A DNA stretch of 64,000 nucleotides from assembly GCA_024803745.1 (NCBI GenBank), contig JANJXV010000040.1:586001-650000 (forward strand), read 5' to 3'. Position numbers and translations under genes: made by a program. Of this stretch, positions 20,901 through 31,735 are shown one piece after another. This stretch comes from Megascapheus bottae (taxonomy: Eukaryota; Chordata; Mammalia; Rodentia; Geomyidae). Every line of letters begins with the position of its first letter. Positions within the stretch are counted from its first letter, which is position 1. A model generated the notes under the pieces. The model searched no databases and was not told the origin of the DNA. It worked only from the letters and a program-made list of their open reading frames with translations.

Positions 20901-23515
20901 CGGGCAGGTCTCACTGCCGTCTTCCTCTCCCCCAGGTTTCTCGTCTCTGCTGGGCGACATGACACCCTCCACCAACTACTACATGTACCAGCAGCCGCCC
21001 CAGACATCGCAACCCCCAACCCCCTCCTCCCTGCCCGGGGCGCCTCTGCACACCCCAAATCCCGACGGCTGCTCCCCCTCCAGAGGGAAGCCAGCCGGAG
21101 CTGAAGGCTTCGGGCCTCCTGGGGTGATGAGCATGCACCCCCCCCTGCCTCAGGGAGGGTACCCCCTCCCACCCCAGCCCCACCCCCACCCCGCCCCACA
21201 GCCCCCACCACCAGCGCCCCAGCAGGCACCGGGTCAGGCCGCCGTCAGCAGCCCGGCATTCGGTGAGTCGGGAAAGCCCAAGGGAGGTGCAAAGGCCCGG
21301 CGCCTTTCTGCTCAGGAAGTACTGCTGAGTAGCTAACTGAGAGTCCTTGTTGCTTTATCTTTCATCGTGGTGCCAGTTCTGGGACTTGAACTCACAGCCT
21401 GGGTGCCGTCCCTGAGCTTTTGTGCTCAAGGCTGGTGCTTTACCATTGAACCACAGCTTCCACTTGCAGCTTTTTTTTTTGCTGGTTCATTGGGAGATAA
21501 GAGTCTCCTGGCCTTTCCTGTCCAGGCTGGCTTTGAACCTTGATCCTTAGATCGCAGCCTCTTGAGTAGCTGGCATGCCAGGCAGGTGCCATGTGATAGT
21601 TGAGGGATCCCGAGGGAACCCGCCGCGTTGGCTCAGGCCCGCCTGTCTGTCCGCAGCCTTTCCTCCAGACTGGAGTTCCAGCATCGACTCCCTCAAGGAA
21701 AGCTTTAAGATGGTGCACAGACTCAACTGGTCCAACATCGAGCAGTCGCAGTTCTCAGGTGAGGGCCGCAGAGCATGTCGGGTCACGTGCTGGGGTGGGG
21801 GGGGACACATGCGGGTCACCCCGGCCCATCAGGAGACGGAGATGGCCCTCACCCGCCCAAAACTGGACGTGAAACTGAGGCTCAAGTGGTAGAGCTCCCG
21901 CCTAGAGTGAAAAGGTGGAGGAAGAAAGAGAGTGAGGCCCTGGGTTCGAATCCCACTACCTGCAGAAAGAGGAGGATATGGAGGAAGAGAGCGAGCGAGG
22001 AGGGGAAGAAGGAGAAACGGGGGAGGGAGGAGAAGGAAGGCAGGGAGGGAGGAAAGAGAAGGGAAGAGTTGATGTCTAACGGATATTCGTAATTATCACA
22101 GTTACTCCTGCGCTGGGTCTGGGACTTGAACTCAGGGCCTGGGCGCCATCCCTGAGCTTTTTCACTCAAGGCTGGTGCTCTACCACTTGAGCCACAGCAC
22201 AGCGCCCCTTCTGCCTTTATTTGTTTTTCCTTTCACGGGAGATCAGAGTCTCCTGGACTTTCCTGCCCGGGCTGGCTTTGAACCACGATCCTCAGCTCTC
22301 AGCCTCCCGAGTAGCTGAGATTGCAGGCGTGCTTGGCGGGGCCGCAGCTGGGGTGGGAGCCGGGGTTCTGGGGGGCCCCGGGGGTGAGCCTGGCTCGCGC
22401 ATGCATGTCTCTAGACCTGATGGAAAACCTGCGGCAAGCCGAGCAGAAGAACTGGATGCTGGATCAGAACCACATCACCAACCTGTGCGACTCCCTCAGC
22501 CACTTCCTGTCCCAGACGGGCCACCCGGCCCCCCCAGCCCCCCACCGGCCCCCCGTGCCCGCCCGGATGGCCAGCGGCAAGCAAGAATCAGCCATGACCC
22601 AAGGTACGCGGCCAGCCAGCCTGAGAGGGAGAAGCTCAGTGACAGCGCCCAGGCCCTGAGTTCAAGTCCCAGGACCCACAACCGTGAAAGAAAGGGCTGG
22701 GCGGCGCCAGGGTACATTTCCCTTCATTGCAGTAATGTATTTTTCTTTCGTGCCAGTCCTGGGGCTTGAACTCGGGGTCTGGGCGCTGTGGTACAGAGGA
22801 CTCGAACCCAGGGCCTCGTGCATGCTAGGCGAGCACTCTACCCCCAGGCCACGCCCCCGGCCTTCATGGAACCCCTGTCTTGCTTTGGCAGTGAACTCTT
22901 ACGGACACCCCCAGCCACCCCACCTCTACCCTGACCCATCGCCCGTCTACCCAGTCCCTGCCCAGGACTCGTCAGGGTATAGCCGCCCAGGTAAGGGGGG
23001 GAAATGGCTCCTGCTCTCTTCTTCCTTCTCTGCTGCTTGTTGTCATTCATTTTTTTTTAATGCAACTACCGGGTCTTGAACTCAGGGCCTTGGGCTGTTT
23101 TGGTAAAGAATTATTATTTTTATTTAGTTAATTAGTTTGTTTTGTGGGTCATGGGATTTGAACTCAGAGCCTGGGCTCTGGTCCTTGGATACTTCTCCCT
23201 CTACCGCGTGAGTCACAGCGCCACGTCTGGCTTTCTTTTTTCCTGTGTCTGTGGTACCCAGGAATCGAACCCCATGCAAGGCAAGCACTCGACCACTAGG
23301 CCACACTGCCGGCTCTGTTGGTTGGTTTGTTCTCCCTGGTTCCTTGGCCATGGGGATCTCCTGGACTTCTGAGCCCTGATCTCAGCCCCCAGAGGCCTCA
23401 TGTCTTCTCCCTCTGGTGTCTCACAGGTCACCACATGATTTCCCGGACCCCCGTCCAGCCCCCGACGGCGAGCGAGGAGATTTCCGATGACTTCGATTGG
23501 GACTTGATTACTTAA
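17935..23515 (+). CDS. FOXJ2: Forkhead box protein J2, complete coding region in ten exons
   Basis: Forkhead transcription factor that binds DNA in the nucleus. Coding exons: 17935-18282, 19013-19087, 19663-19731, 19819-19959, 20227-20431, 20936-21262, 21657-21758, 22415-22603, 22892-22990, 23427-23515. All have AG/GT borders, phases agree, and the total is 1644 nt (547 aa; human about 574). The start [14 protein letters not shown] and the end DDFDWDLIT are those of FOXJ2. The forkhead domain spans about residues 71-160, with recognition helix [13 protein letters not shown] at 117-129 encoded by the second coding exon. The rest is Ser/Pro-rich with conserved blocks ([26 protein letters not shown] block in exon 20227-20431; SLKESFKMV in 21657-21758). 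Oddities: a run of eight prolines at about 35-42, a shortened Gln/Pro tract after YYMYQQ compared with human, and conservative changes inside the forkhead. Identity is certain; exon ends are by-eye calls. Confidence 0.97.
18286..18790 (+). repeat. CpG-rich GTGC minisatellite at the start of FOXJ2 intron 2
   Basis: Starts at the 5' splice site (GTACGTGCGTGCG) of the forkhead exon. Irregular 75-110 bp units share GTGTGCGCATG (18477, 18562, 18661, 18734) and TGCGCGCCCCTGCGGGCCT. Two units hold near-perfect NRF1 sites (18663-18674, 18736-18747). A SINE fragment follows at 18790. Confidence 0.85.
18790..19560 (-). mobile_element. SINE fragments in FOXJ2 introns 2 and 3
   Basis: 18790-18940 in intron 2; 19180-19376 and 19382-19555 (type B, head to tail) in intron 3, flanking the 75-nt exon at 19013-19087. 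Confidence 0.75.
20434..20530 (-). mobile_element. SINE right monomer fused to the FOXJ2 exon 6 donor
   Basis: The minus-strand monomer start (CAGTCCTGGGGCTTGAACTC) begins at +3 of the intron, directly after exon 20227-20431, so the donor GTCAGT takes its last four bases from the SINE. The usual T-run tail is missing. Confidence 0.75.
21368..21600 (-). mobile_element. Type B SINE in FOXJ2 intron 7
   Basis: Complete apart from its last bases; ends about 55 bases before the exon 8 acceptor. Confidence 0.82.
21962..22075 (+). repeat. Polypurine tract in FOXJ2 intron 8
   Basis: GGA/GAAGG-rich, almost no pyrimidine for about 110 bases; it is the tail of the plus-strand SINE fragment at 21850-21960. 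Confidence 0.8.
22100..22335 (-). mobile_element. Type B SINE in FOXJ2 intron 8
   Basis: GGGACTTGAACTCAGGGCC to CTGAGATTGCAGGCGTG; follows the polypurine tract. Confidence 0.83.
22610..23320. mobile_element. SINE fragments around FOXJ2 exon 10
   Basis: Plus-strand right monomer 22610-22685 six bases after the exon 9 donor, minus-strand type D 22750-22865 before exon 10, minus-strand type D 23065-23320 in intron 10. Confidence 0.75.
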
Positions 23516-25237
23516 TGTGGCTTTCAGTGAAGGCCCCGGGGAGTGGGGGGGGGCTCCCCTCTTCCTCCCGCCTGTATATAGATTTTTCCTCTTTTTAGTT
23601 CTTTCTCGGGCTCCAAAGCCACCGCTGCACCCTGCCACAGGCAAACCCCGACTTCCTGTCTCCTTGTCTCTCTTCCTCCTTGTGTCTCCCTGACTCTTCT
23701 TAATTCTTCTCGTTTTATTCTTCGTTCGTGTGATGATAATTCATGATCAGCTATTGCCACCTTCATCCACGCCCCCATCACGAATCGTGTCTTCCGTTGC
23801 TAACTCAAAAGAATGGAAAAGGAATATGATCAGCGCCCCCCCCCCCCACAGCTGCAGAAGTTCAAGTTCTGGTTTCCCTGGTGCCGTGAGTGCCTCGTCT
23901 TCCAGCAGGAAGTTTCAGGACCCCAAGCTGCCTCTTGGGCTCACAGGGGGATTTGAACACTCAGCAACCCCGAGGGTACAAGCGAATTGTACCTTGATGG
24001 TGCTCACTCTTCTCCTCGAGCTCCTCTTTGACCCTCAAAACCCTCCCTCCAGTGCCCTCCTTCTGCTCACAGTCCTTATTCTCCATCCAGGAGGGAGATG
24101 GTGACATCCTTTTGTTGTTGTTGTTTTTGTCAGTCGTGGGGCTTGCACTCAGGGCCCTGGGCGCTTTACCACTTGAGCCACAGCTCCACTTCGCATATTT
24201 TTGCTGGTTCATCCCTGAGTGGCGGGGATGCGAGGCGAGCGCCCCTGTCCCCAGCTTTCACTTGGATTTTTTTTTTCCTGCCACTTCACTAAGAAGCCCA
24301 GGATGTTTTTGAGGTGGTCCTCACCTACCCTCTGCCCTCCATGCTCTTTCTTCCTCAATCCCTCCTTCTTCCCGTGGTCGACAGAGGATTCGGTTTGCCT
24401 GGGGGGGTGGCAGAAAGCGGAAGGGGTTCAGGGTTCGAGCGGGCGGTTCAACTCAAGAAGCACTTTATTTCTTTGGAAGCTTTTGGAAGAAAGGAGAAAA
24501 ACGGGGCTGTCGTCGTGTCCCGGCGCCCGATCCTTCACAGGGCTGAACGATGGCACCTTCTTCCGTTGTTTGTTTGTTTGTTTGTTATTGTTGTTGTTTT
24601 TATTTCCTGCCGGTCAGATAGGGCTGGAACTTGCAGGCCTGGGTGCCATTCCTGAGCTTTTCCACTCGAAGCTGGTGTTCTACCGTTTGAACCACGACCC
24701 CCACTGGTTCACTGGAGAGAAGAGTCTCACCGATTTTCCTGCCCGGCCTGACTTCGAACCCCGATCCTCAGGATCTCAGCCTCCCGAGTAGCCGGGACGA
24801 CAGACATGCGCCCCCAGTCTGCCTCCCACTCGTGTTCTCTCGCTCTCAGATCCACGTGGATCCAGACGAGGGCGGGGGAGTTGGGGGGGGGGTCCCAGGA
24901 TTTGGATCTAAACAATTCCCTCGAGCTTGGCCTCAGTTTCCCTCCCAGGAAACATAAAAGAATATCTTCATATATATACTTTTTTTTTTTTTTAATTTTA
25001 TTTTTTCCTGTGGCCTATAGTAGAACCGTGCACTCGTTTGCCTTCCGATGAGGTGTGCAAAAGTTTCCCCAGAGGAAGTGACAAAGGGAGACTGAGGCTA
25101 GAGACTCAAGGAGCCAGGATTCCATGTCAGTCCTTCCACCCCTGGGGGTTTGGGCAAGGGGGACCCACAAGCCGGTGTTGGGTTTTGTTTGTCTGTCTGT
25201 TTTTGCATGCTTTCTTAATAAAAAGAAGAGGGGACAA
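23516..25237 (+). other. FOXJ2: FOXJ2 3' untranslated region
   Basis: Follows the TAA at 23513-23515 and runs to a consensus AATAAA. It includes minus-strand SINE fragments (24115-24225, 24600-24800) and a 10-base C run at 23837-23847. A long FOXJ2 3' UTR is usual in mammals; the exact end is inferred. Confidence 0.65.
25217..25222 (+). terminator. FOXJ2: FOXJ2 polyadenylation signal AATAAA
   Basis: Canonical hexamer about 1.7 kb after the FOXJ2 stop, preceded by a T/GT-rich stretch, and the last one before the minus-strand SINE at 25318. Confidence 0.6.
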
Positions 25238-25317
25238 AAAAAAGGACCTTTCCAGTGTGACAGTCTCTGCTTGCTTCCTTTATTGACTTACGTATTTATT
25301 GAGTTATTATTATTCTT

Positions 25318-25715
25318 GTCAGTTGTGGAGCTTGAACTCAGGGCCTGGGTGCTGTCTCTGAGCTTTTTAACTCAAGGCGGGCGCTCTCCCATGTGAGCCA
25401 CAGCACCACATCTGGTTTTCTGAGGGTTCATTGGAGCTGAGTTTCAGGCACTTTCCTGCCCCAGGCTGGCTTTGAACTGTGGTCCTCAGATCCCAGCCTT
25501 CTGAGTAGCTGAGATGGCAGGCGGGAGCCATCAGCTTGTGGCTTTTCCTGTATTTATATGTTTATGTGTGTATGTGTTTATTTTTGTGCCACTATTGGGG
25601 CTTGAACTCGGGGCCTCAAGCTTTTGCTTTTATTTATGAATTTATCTTCGCTCTACCCCTTAAACCACAACTCCACTCCCAGCTTTTTGCTGGTGCATTG
25701 GCGGGAAAGACTCTC
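25318..25715 (-). mobile_element. Type B SINE and partial second copy
   Basis: 25318-25535 complete; 25580-25715 partial, between the FOXJ2 and C3AR1 3' ends. Confidence 0.8.
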
Positions 25716-25721
25716 AAGGCC

Positions 25722-25935
25722 AGCCAGGAGTGTGGCCTAGTGGTAGAGTGCTTGCCTAGCATGCATGAAGCCCTGGGTTCGATTGCTTGGTGCCCCATAC
25801 TTAGAAAAAGCCAGAAGTGGAGCTGTGGTTCAAGTGGTAGAGCGTCTCAGTCTTAAGTAAGAAAACTCAGGGACAGTGCCTAGGTTATGAGTTCAAGCCC
25901 CAGGACTCACACACACGCACACACACACACACACC
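25722..25935 (+). mobile_element. Type D SINE with CA tail
   Basis: GTGTGGCCTAGTGGTAGAGTG and GGTTCGATTGC; tail (CA)n to 25935. Confidence 0.87.
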
Positions 25936-25999
25936 AAAAAACCCCCACAAAACAAACCCCAAACCCAACTCACATCTGAGCTTTGGAGAGTGAGGGGGA

Positions 26000-26701
26000 A
26001 AAAGCTTTTATTCACTTAACACATAAACAGTGACTCGACAGCAGAAAGAAGTCTTTGTTGTTGTTGTTGGATTTTTTTCAGTGCTGGTTCCCATGTGTTA
26101 TGCCAGGAGCTGGGGAGGCTGAGATCTGAGGATCGGAGGCCCTGAGTTCAAGTTCCATTCCTGGCATGCACATCACGACCGCGTCCCAGTACCCAGACTT
26201 TACCTCACCAGGTCTAGCTTGAGACTCTGCAACTCTCACTAAAGTGTCTAGGCTTGACCTCATGGAGGCGCCCCCCACACTCTGGGTCCATTAGTGGCTC
26301 CCCCCTTCTCTCCCTCCTCCTCCTCCTCCTCCTCCTCCTCTTCCTCCTCCTCCTCCTCCTCCTCCTCTCTTTCCCTCCTTCCTTCCCTTTGCATCAGTAC
26401 TAGCACTTGAACTCAGGACCTACATGCTGGCTCTTGTAAGCTTTTTGCACTCAAGGCTAGGGGCTTTTCCCCCTTGAGCCACGTCTGGCTGTTTTGCTTT
26501 GGGCCAGATGTGGTTACTCCACCCCCCCCCCCTTCTCCTGCCTGGGGTGGATTTCTAACAGTTGATTCTCTGATCTCAGCGGCTGAGATTACAGGCGTGC
26601 GCTACAACACCAGCTCTCTCGTCCCTTAAGGCTCTGCAGCTCCTGGCCTGTGGGGTTTTTTGGGGGGGGGGCTGGCTGGGAACGGGGGGGGGGGTCCAGG
26701 T
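26000..26701 (-). other. C3AR1: C3AR1 3' untranslated region with candidate AATAAA
   Basis: Downstream of the C3AR1 stop on the minus strand. TTTATT at 26007-26012 reads AATAAA on the minus strand. The interval also holds a minus-strand SINE (26395-26610) and a TCC run (26312-26370). End point inferred. Confidence 0.45.
26312..26370 (+). repeat. (TCC)n microsatellite
   Basis: Near-pure CTC/TCC triplets within the proposed C3AR1 3' UTR; on the transcript strand it reads GGA repeats. Confidence 0.9.
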
Positions 26702-27922
26702 TCACACCCCAGTGCTCATACTGACCCTGGAGTGGGAGACACTGGTGGAGTTGGTGGTCTCCTCACTGAAGGCGGCTTCTAGAAGGCCTTTCAGAGACTG
26801 CCTGGTCTTCTTGCGAAAGCTCTTGCCCAGGAAGGCGTAGAGAAAGGGGTTGAAACAACTGTTGGCAGAGGCCAGAGCCACCGAGAAGTGGTCCCAGCCT
26901 CTCAGGGCAACCATGTCGGGGATTTCTTGCTCGCTGTATAAGATGAGCACCCCAACAATGTGATAGGGAGTCCAGCAGAGCAAGAAGACAATGACAATGA
27001 CCAGAGCCACCCGAAAGGTTTTCTTGGATGACTTGGACACGTGACTCCGTCTCATCCTCACCACCACGGCGCCGTAGCAGGCCACCATGATGACAGAAGG
27101 CAGCACGAACCCCAATAACAGTCTGGAAAGCATCATGGCCACCAATTCCGGGGGGATGTCCACTTCCACCCCGTCCTGGTAGATATCATCGGGGACATAC
27201 ACGTAGCCATCTGTGCCATTGGTGTCGATCCAGTCCTCGTCACTCAGGAGACCCGAGAGGAGCTGAATGGACGGCAGCTCGTCCAGATCTGTGGATTCTT
27301 CCAGCGTGGACTCCAGGGCTTCCTCCAGCGTGGACTCCAGGGCTTCGCTGTCCAGCAGGGCCGCCTCGTAAGAATCCGGGGCGTTGAGGTCACGCCCGCT
27401 GAAGCTGTAGCCGCACATCTGCTGCCCGTTCTCCACGAAGGTGTCTCGGTAGAGGAAGACGGGGACACACAGGACAAAAGCCAGGACCCAGATGCACGCA
27501 CACACCATCAAGGTGACCTTGACATTGCGATGGTTCTGGCACCAGATGGGTTTCAGAACCACCAGACAGCGGTCTACGCTGATGGCCGTCAACACGAAGA
27601 CGCTGGTGAACATGTTTAAGAGGACCACGGAGGGAAGGACCTTGCAGAGGAACCAGCCGTAAGGCCATTGGCCCTGCACAGCGATGTGATACAGGGAGAA
27701 AGGAAGCGAGAGACAGCACAGGAAATCCGCCAGGGTCAGGTGGAAATACCAGACGCTATTCACCGTTCTCTGCATCTTAAACCCACACACCCACAACACC
27801 AGGCCATTACCCGGCAAGCCCAACACACACGTAAGGGCCAGGATCCCCAGAGACAGAATCATAAGTGGACTGAACCACGTCTGGGCCTGGAGGTGGCTTG
27901 GATTCATCTCGTTGAACTCCAT
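26702..27922 (-). CDS. C3AR1: C3a anaphylatoxin chemotactic receptor, complete single coding exon
   Basis: Class A GPCR that binds complement fragment C3a at the plasma membrane of myeloid and other cells and signals through Gi. 406 codons. Seven hydrophobic segments lie at about 18-45, 55-79, 92-114, 134-156, 263-288, 304-328 and 341-364. Family marks seen: GLPGNGLVLWV (TM1), DRC in place of DRY at 117-119, disulphide pair C93/C170, CWTPYH at 316-321, NPFLY at 358-362. The large extracellular loop 2 that defines C3aR is present (about 158-262), acidic, with one N-glycosylation sequon (N235) and tyrosines in acidic context (185, 240, 242, 248) suited to sulphation. The loop is about 70 residues shorter than in human (whole protein about 482) and contains an exact 24-bp tandem duplication. 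The N-terminus lacks a usable N-glycosylation sequon (NPS only). A splice acceptor 14-20 bases before the ATG (on the minus strand, near 27937) fits the known noncoding first exon, which I did not locate. Confidence 0.97.
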   Translation of the reverse strand: MEFNEMNPSHLQAQTWFSPLMILSLGILALTCVLGLPGNGLVLWVCGFKMQRTVNSVWYFHLTLADFLCCLSLPFSLYHIAVQGQWPYGWFLCKVLPSVVLLNMFTSVFVLTAISVDRCLVVLKPIWCQNHRNVKVTLMVCACIWVLAFVLCVPVFLYRDTFVENGQQMCGYSFSGRDLNAPDSYEAALLDSEALESTLEEALESTLEESTDLDELPSIQLLSGLLSDEDWIDTNGTDGYVYVPDDIYQDGVEVDIPPELVAMMLSRLLLGFVLPSVIMVACYGAVVVRMRRSHVSKSSKKTFRVALVIVIVFLLCWTPYHIVGVLILYSEQEIPDMVALRGWDHFSVALASANSCFNPFLYAFLGKSFRKKTRQSLKGLLEAAFSEETTNSTSVSHSRVSMSTGV

Positions 27923-28018
27923 TTGTGAAATGGCTGCTGGAACGAGAAGGGAGACCCCGTGTTAATTTGAGGCCGGCACCTGTAGCATACGCCTGTAGTC
28001 CCAGCTACTGCAAAAAAA

Positions 28019-28267
28019 AAAGGATTGTGTGGCTGGGTGGGGTGGCTCACCCCTGGAATTCTAGCTACTCGGGAGGCTGAGATGTGAGGATCCACGTTCA
28101 AAGCCACCCCTTGAGACTCTTATCTCCAATGAACCATTAGAAAATGGGAAATGGGGCTGTGTGGGGTTCAGGGGTAGGGTGGTAGCCTTGAACTGAAGAG
28201 CTCAGGGACAACACCCAGGCCCAGAGTTCAAGCCCCATGACCGACAAGAAAATAAAGGATTGTGTGG
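28019..28267 (+). mobile_element. Type B SINE with exact 14-bp target-site duplication
   Basis: AAAGGATTGTGTGG flanks the element at 28019-28032 and 28254-28267. It split an older SINE whose halves lie at 27970-28018 and 28262-28320. Upstream (5') of C3AR1. Confidence 0.9.
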
Positions 28268-28462
28268 TTCAAAGCCCATGTGGGCTGAAAAAGCCAAGAG
28301 ATTTTGGCTTTGTTTTCGATGTCCAGTTAACCAGCAAAAAAACGAAATAAGCGAAACAAAACCAACTGGGAAGTGCAGACATGGCTTACGTGGGACAGAA
28401 ACAGCCTAGAGCAGAAATGACCAAGTGACAACTATAAAACCCTGAGTTCAAGCCCCAGTAGA

Positions 28463-28503
<41 letters not shown>
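28463..28503 (+). repeat. (CA)n microsatellite
   Basis: About 20 CA units in the tail of the plus-strand SINE fragment 28320-28462. Confidence 0.95.
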
Positions 28504-28505
<2 letters not shown>

Positions 28506-28827
28506 TCAATTCTTATCCATTTAACCCTCACCCAGCCTCCATGCCTCTCCAGCCTCTGAACTTCTTAGTCTTGCAAGTTCTCCCTTCCCACCGGATAAAA
28601 CCACGGTTTGCATTTCTTTTCTTAGAGACTCAAGCTGCGCCAAGTGGATTTTGCTGAGCTGGTAATCAGTCACCTTCCCTCGCCATGGTTAGCAGAAGTT
28701 AAAAAGCAGCGCATTTAAATAGAAGAAATGCTTCTCTTTTCTTGGTTGTGGCCTTTCCTGTTCCAATCCTGTTTGTTTCTGTTTCTTATTCTCAATTCTA
28801 CTGCGACAGTCAAACCTGTCACCCAGC
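28504..28827. other. Unique sequence upstream of C3AR1
   Basis: No SINE or gene recognised; a candidate position for C3AR1 regulatory sequence. Confidence 0.4.
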
Positions 28828-29065
28828 CGGGGGCTGGTGACTCACCCCTGTCATCTGGGCTACTCAGAAGGCTGAGATCTGAGGATCGAGGTTCAAAGCC
28901 AGCCCGGGCAGGAAAGGCCCTGAGACTCTGATCTCCCATGAACCATCAGCAAACCAGAAGTGGAGCTGTGGTTCAAGTGGTAGAGCGCCAGCCTTGAACA
29001 AAAGAGGCTCAGGGACAGCGCTCAGGCTTTGAGTTCAAGCCCTACGACTGACAGACAAAACAAAA
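28828..29065 (+). mobile_element. Type B SINE
   Basis: Well preserved; GCTGGTGACTCACCCCTGTC start and ACAAAACAAAACAAAC tail. Confidence 0.87.
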
Positions 29066-29289
29066 CAAACGAGCGGCCAGTTGATGGACAAACAAACCTG
29101 GTCTCTTGACCTAATTCCAGCATCTGATTGCCACAATATTGAGAGAAATAGAACCAGAAGTGATCACATGTTGCTCACATGGAAAGAAAGCTTAGCAATC
29201 TCTCCTCTGTCTTTTGCAATTTTCTTCTCTTTCCTGCTCCCCTCCTCTCTCTCCTCTTTCTCCCTCCCTCTCTCCTCCCCCCCTCCTCT

Positions 29290-30025
29290 CTGGAAGTCAG
29301 GGCATTGCCCCCTTGTTAGCTTTTTCACTCAAGGTGGGCGCTCCACCACTTGAGCCACACTCCCACTTCTGACTTTTTGCTGGTTCACTGGAGATCAGAG
29401 TCTCCCAGCCTTTCTTACTTGGGCTGGCTTTGAACTGCAATCCTCCCAGACTGCAGCCTCCTGAGGAGCTCGGATGACAGGAATGGCTATCCATAATCTG
29501 ATTAGCCCCAGAATCAAACAGTATCCATAGAAACCAGTACAATCAGCAATACCCAAAACATTCAAAAGTAGAGAAGAGAAAAAAACGAAAGCTGGGAGCT
29601 GGTGGCTCGCGCCTGGCATCCCAGCTCCTCGGGAGGCTGAGGTCTGAGGATCAGAGTTCAAAGCCAGCCTGGGCAGGAAAGTCCGTGAGACTCTCATTTC
29701 TCTAAGTCACCAGCAAAGAGCTGTGTGTGGAGCTGGAGCTGAGCTGGTAGAGCAGCAGATTCGAGTGAAAACCTGACAATGCTCAGACTTGCAATTTCAG
29801 TCCCAAGTCAGGCAAAGAAAAACAGAGAGCGCCTGGAATGTGACTCAGTGGTAGAGCGCTTACCTAACATGCACAAAGCTCTGGGTTCGATTCCTCCGTC
29901 CCACAAACACAGAAAAAGGCAGAAGTGGTGCGGTGGCTCAAGTGGTAAAGAGGGCCAGCCTTGAGAAAGCTCAGGGACAGAGCCCAGGCTCTGAGTTTAA
30001 ACCCTGGGACTGGTTAAAAAAAAGA
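29290..30025. mobile_element. SINE cluster
   Basis: Minus-strand type B 29290-29480, plus-strand type B 29592-29815, plus-strand type D 29830-30020. Confidence 0.82.
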
Positions 30026-30737
30026 AAGAAAATGAACATAAAAGAGATCAAACAAACAATCCTCAACATTATTTCCCACCCTTCAAGCTACTCCAGAGCC
30101 AAATGGCATGCAGACGCTAGAAAGACGGAAAGCAGGCAGGTAGCCATGAGAATAAGAGAAGAAAAAGAAAAGCTGAGGAAGGGATCAAAGAAACCAAAGA
30201 TGGCGAGACCATGAATCTCTCCAGTGTGTGAAGGACCGAAGCTAAGGCAGAGGGGATCAGAAATACCTGCCTTTTGTTGTTATTTTGCTTTTTCCTTACC
30301 TCTCAACAAAATGATCAGAACCGTGGCGGATCGTCCTGAAGTCCTGGCTTGTTGTTCCCCCACAATCAGTCATCCTTTAGAGTTTCCACAACTTTCTGGC
30401 CACTCCCTCTTCCCTTCTTCCTCTTCCTCCCCCCCCCCCCCCACAATAAACCCAGCCTCCATCAGCAATAAACCCAGAACACACAAGTCTCCTGATGGAA
30501 TCCATTCTCCTCTCATAGGGCCCATGAGTCATTTCTAAGTGAATTTCACTGGAAAACCAGAATAGGAGATTTGTGGAGGTTGAAGGTCACAAAACTTTCT
30601 TTCCCTGAGGGCTCAGGGTTTGAGGGGAAGAGGTTGGGGAGAGGGAGGAAAGGAGAAGGACTTTCTGCACTTAAGCTCCTAAGGTTTGCTTTTATTTCTT
30701 TCCAAAGGAAAAGGCAATAAAAAAAAATGAAAATGGG
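30026..30737. other. Unique sequence, no gene recognised
   Basis: SINE-free, with a C-run at 30431-30443 and two AATAAACCCAG repeats near 30448 and 30469. Open frames lack splice support and similarity. Confidence 0.5.
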
Positions 30738-30950
30738 GGCCGGGAGTTTGGCCTAGTGGTTAAAGTGCTTGCCTAGCATGCATGAAGACCCGGGTTCGAT
30801 TCCTTGGTACCACATACATAGAAAAAAGCCGGAAGTGGTGCTGAGGCTCAAGTGGTAGAGCTCTAGCCTTGAGAAAGTCCAAGGACAGTGCTCAGGCCCT
30901 GAGCTCAAGCCCAGGACTGGCAAAAAAAAAAAATAAATAAAATAAAATAG
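30738..30950 (+). mobile_element. Type D SINE
   Basis: Young-looking copy starting GGGGCCGGGAGTTTGGCC with intact B box GGTTCGATTCC. Confidence 0.9.
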
Positions 30951-31194
30951 GAAAATACAGAAAGTCAAGACGTGTGTAGTTAGGAGAAGAACCCAGACGT
31001 TTTCATCATGGAAATAAGATTTGAGCAAGTCCTTAGATAATTACAGGGTTTCCACAGGCCCAAGGTTTGTAGGGAAAGGAAGACATATCCTTAAGAGCCC
31101 CCGGGCTTCTGGCTTCTTCTAGTTCTTCCTGAAATTGTGGGTGGGATGGAAAGTGATTTTCTGCGCTAGTGTATGTGGTAAAGAATTCTCTCAC

Positions 31195-31425
31195 CAGCTA
31201 TGGAGCTCACGCCTGTAGTCCCAGCTCCTCGGAGAGGAAAGATGGTAGTTTGAAGTCCATGCAGGCAGAAAAGGCCCGGAAAAAAAAGAAAAACAAATGG
31301 TCATGGAGGTGGTTCAAGTGATAGAGCACCCAGCCTTGAGTGAAAAAGCTAAGGGCAAATTCCCAGGCTCTGAGTTCAAGCCCCAGGACTGACACACCCA
31401 CCCAGACACACACACACACACAGTC
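31195..31425 (+). mobile_element. Type B SINE with CA tail
   Basis: Partly deleted in the B1-like part; CA tail at 31408-31423. A unique block 31426-31735 follows, containing an ETS/PU.1-like ACAGGAAGTGA near 31543. Confidence 0.75.
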
Positions 31426-31735
31426 TTTATCATTAGGTGCTTGTACTGTTCTAGCCTGTGACAGATCACACGGCTGAGCCCCGAGGGGGAATACACTATA
31501 CCCCAGAACACGGAAGATGCCAGCCACTGTGTCAGCCAGCAGACAGGAAGTGACAGGGGGAGATAGCATCTGAGCTGTATGCTGAGCCTTTCAACACCAC
31601 AGCCGCTCTGTGAAACCATCGCTTATCTAGCTGCCTCTGTGGGACAAGGCCTGGGGTTGGTTCAACTCTCCAAAGCCTGCAGTGTGGTTTGTAACCACAC
31701 TCCATGCCAGATAAACAACTCATCTTCCTTCTCGT

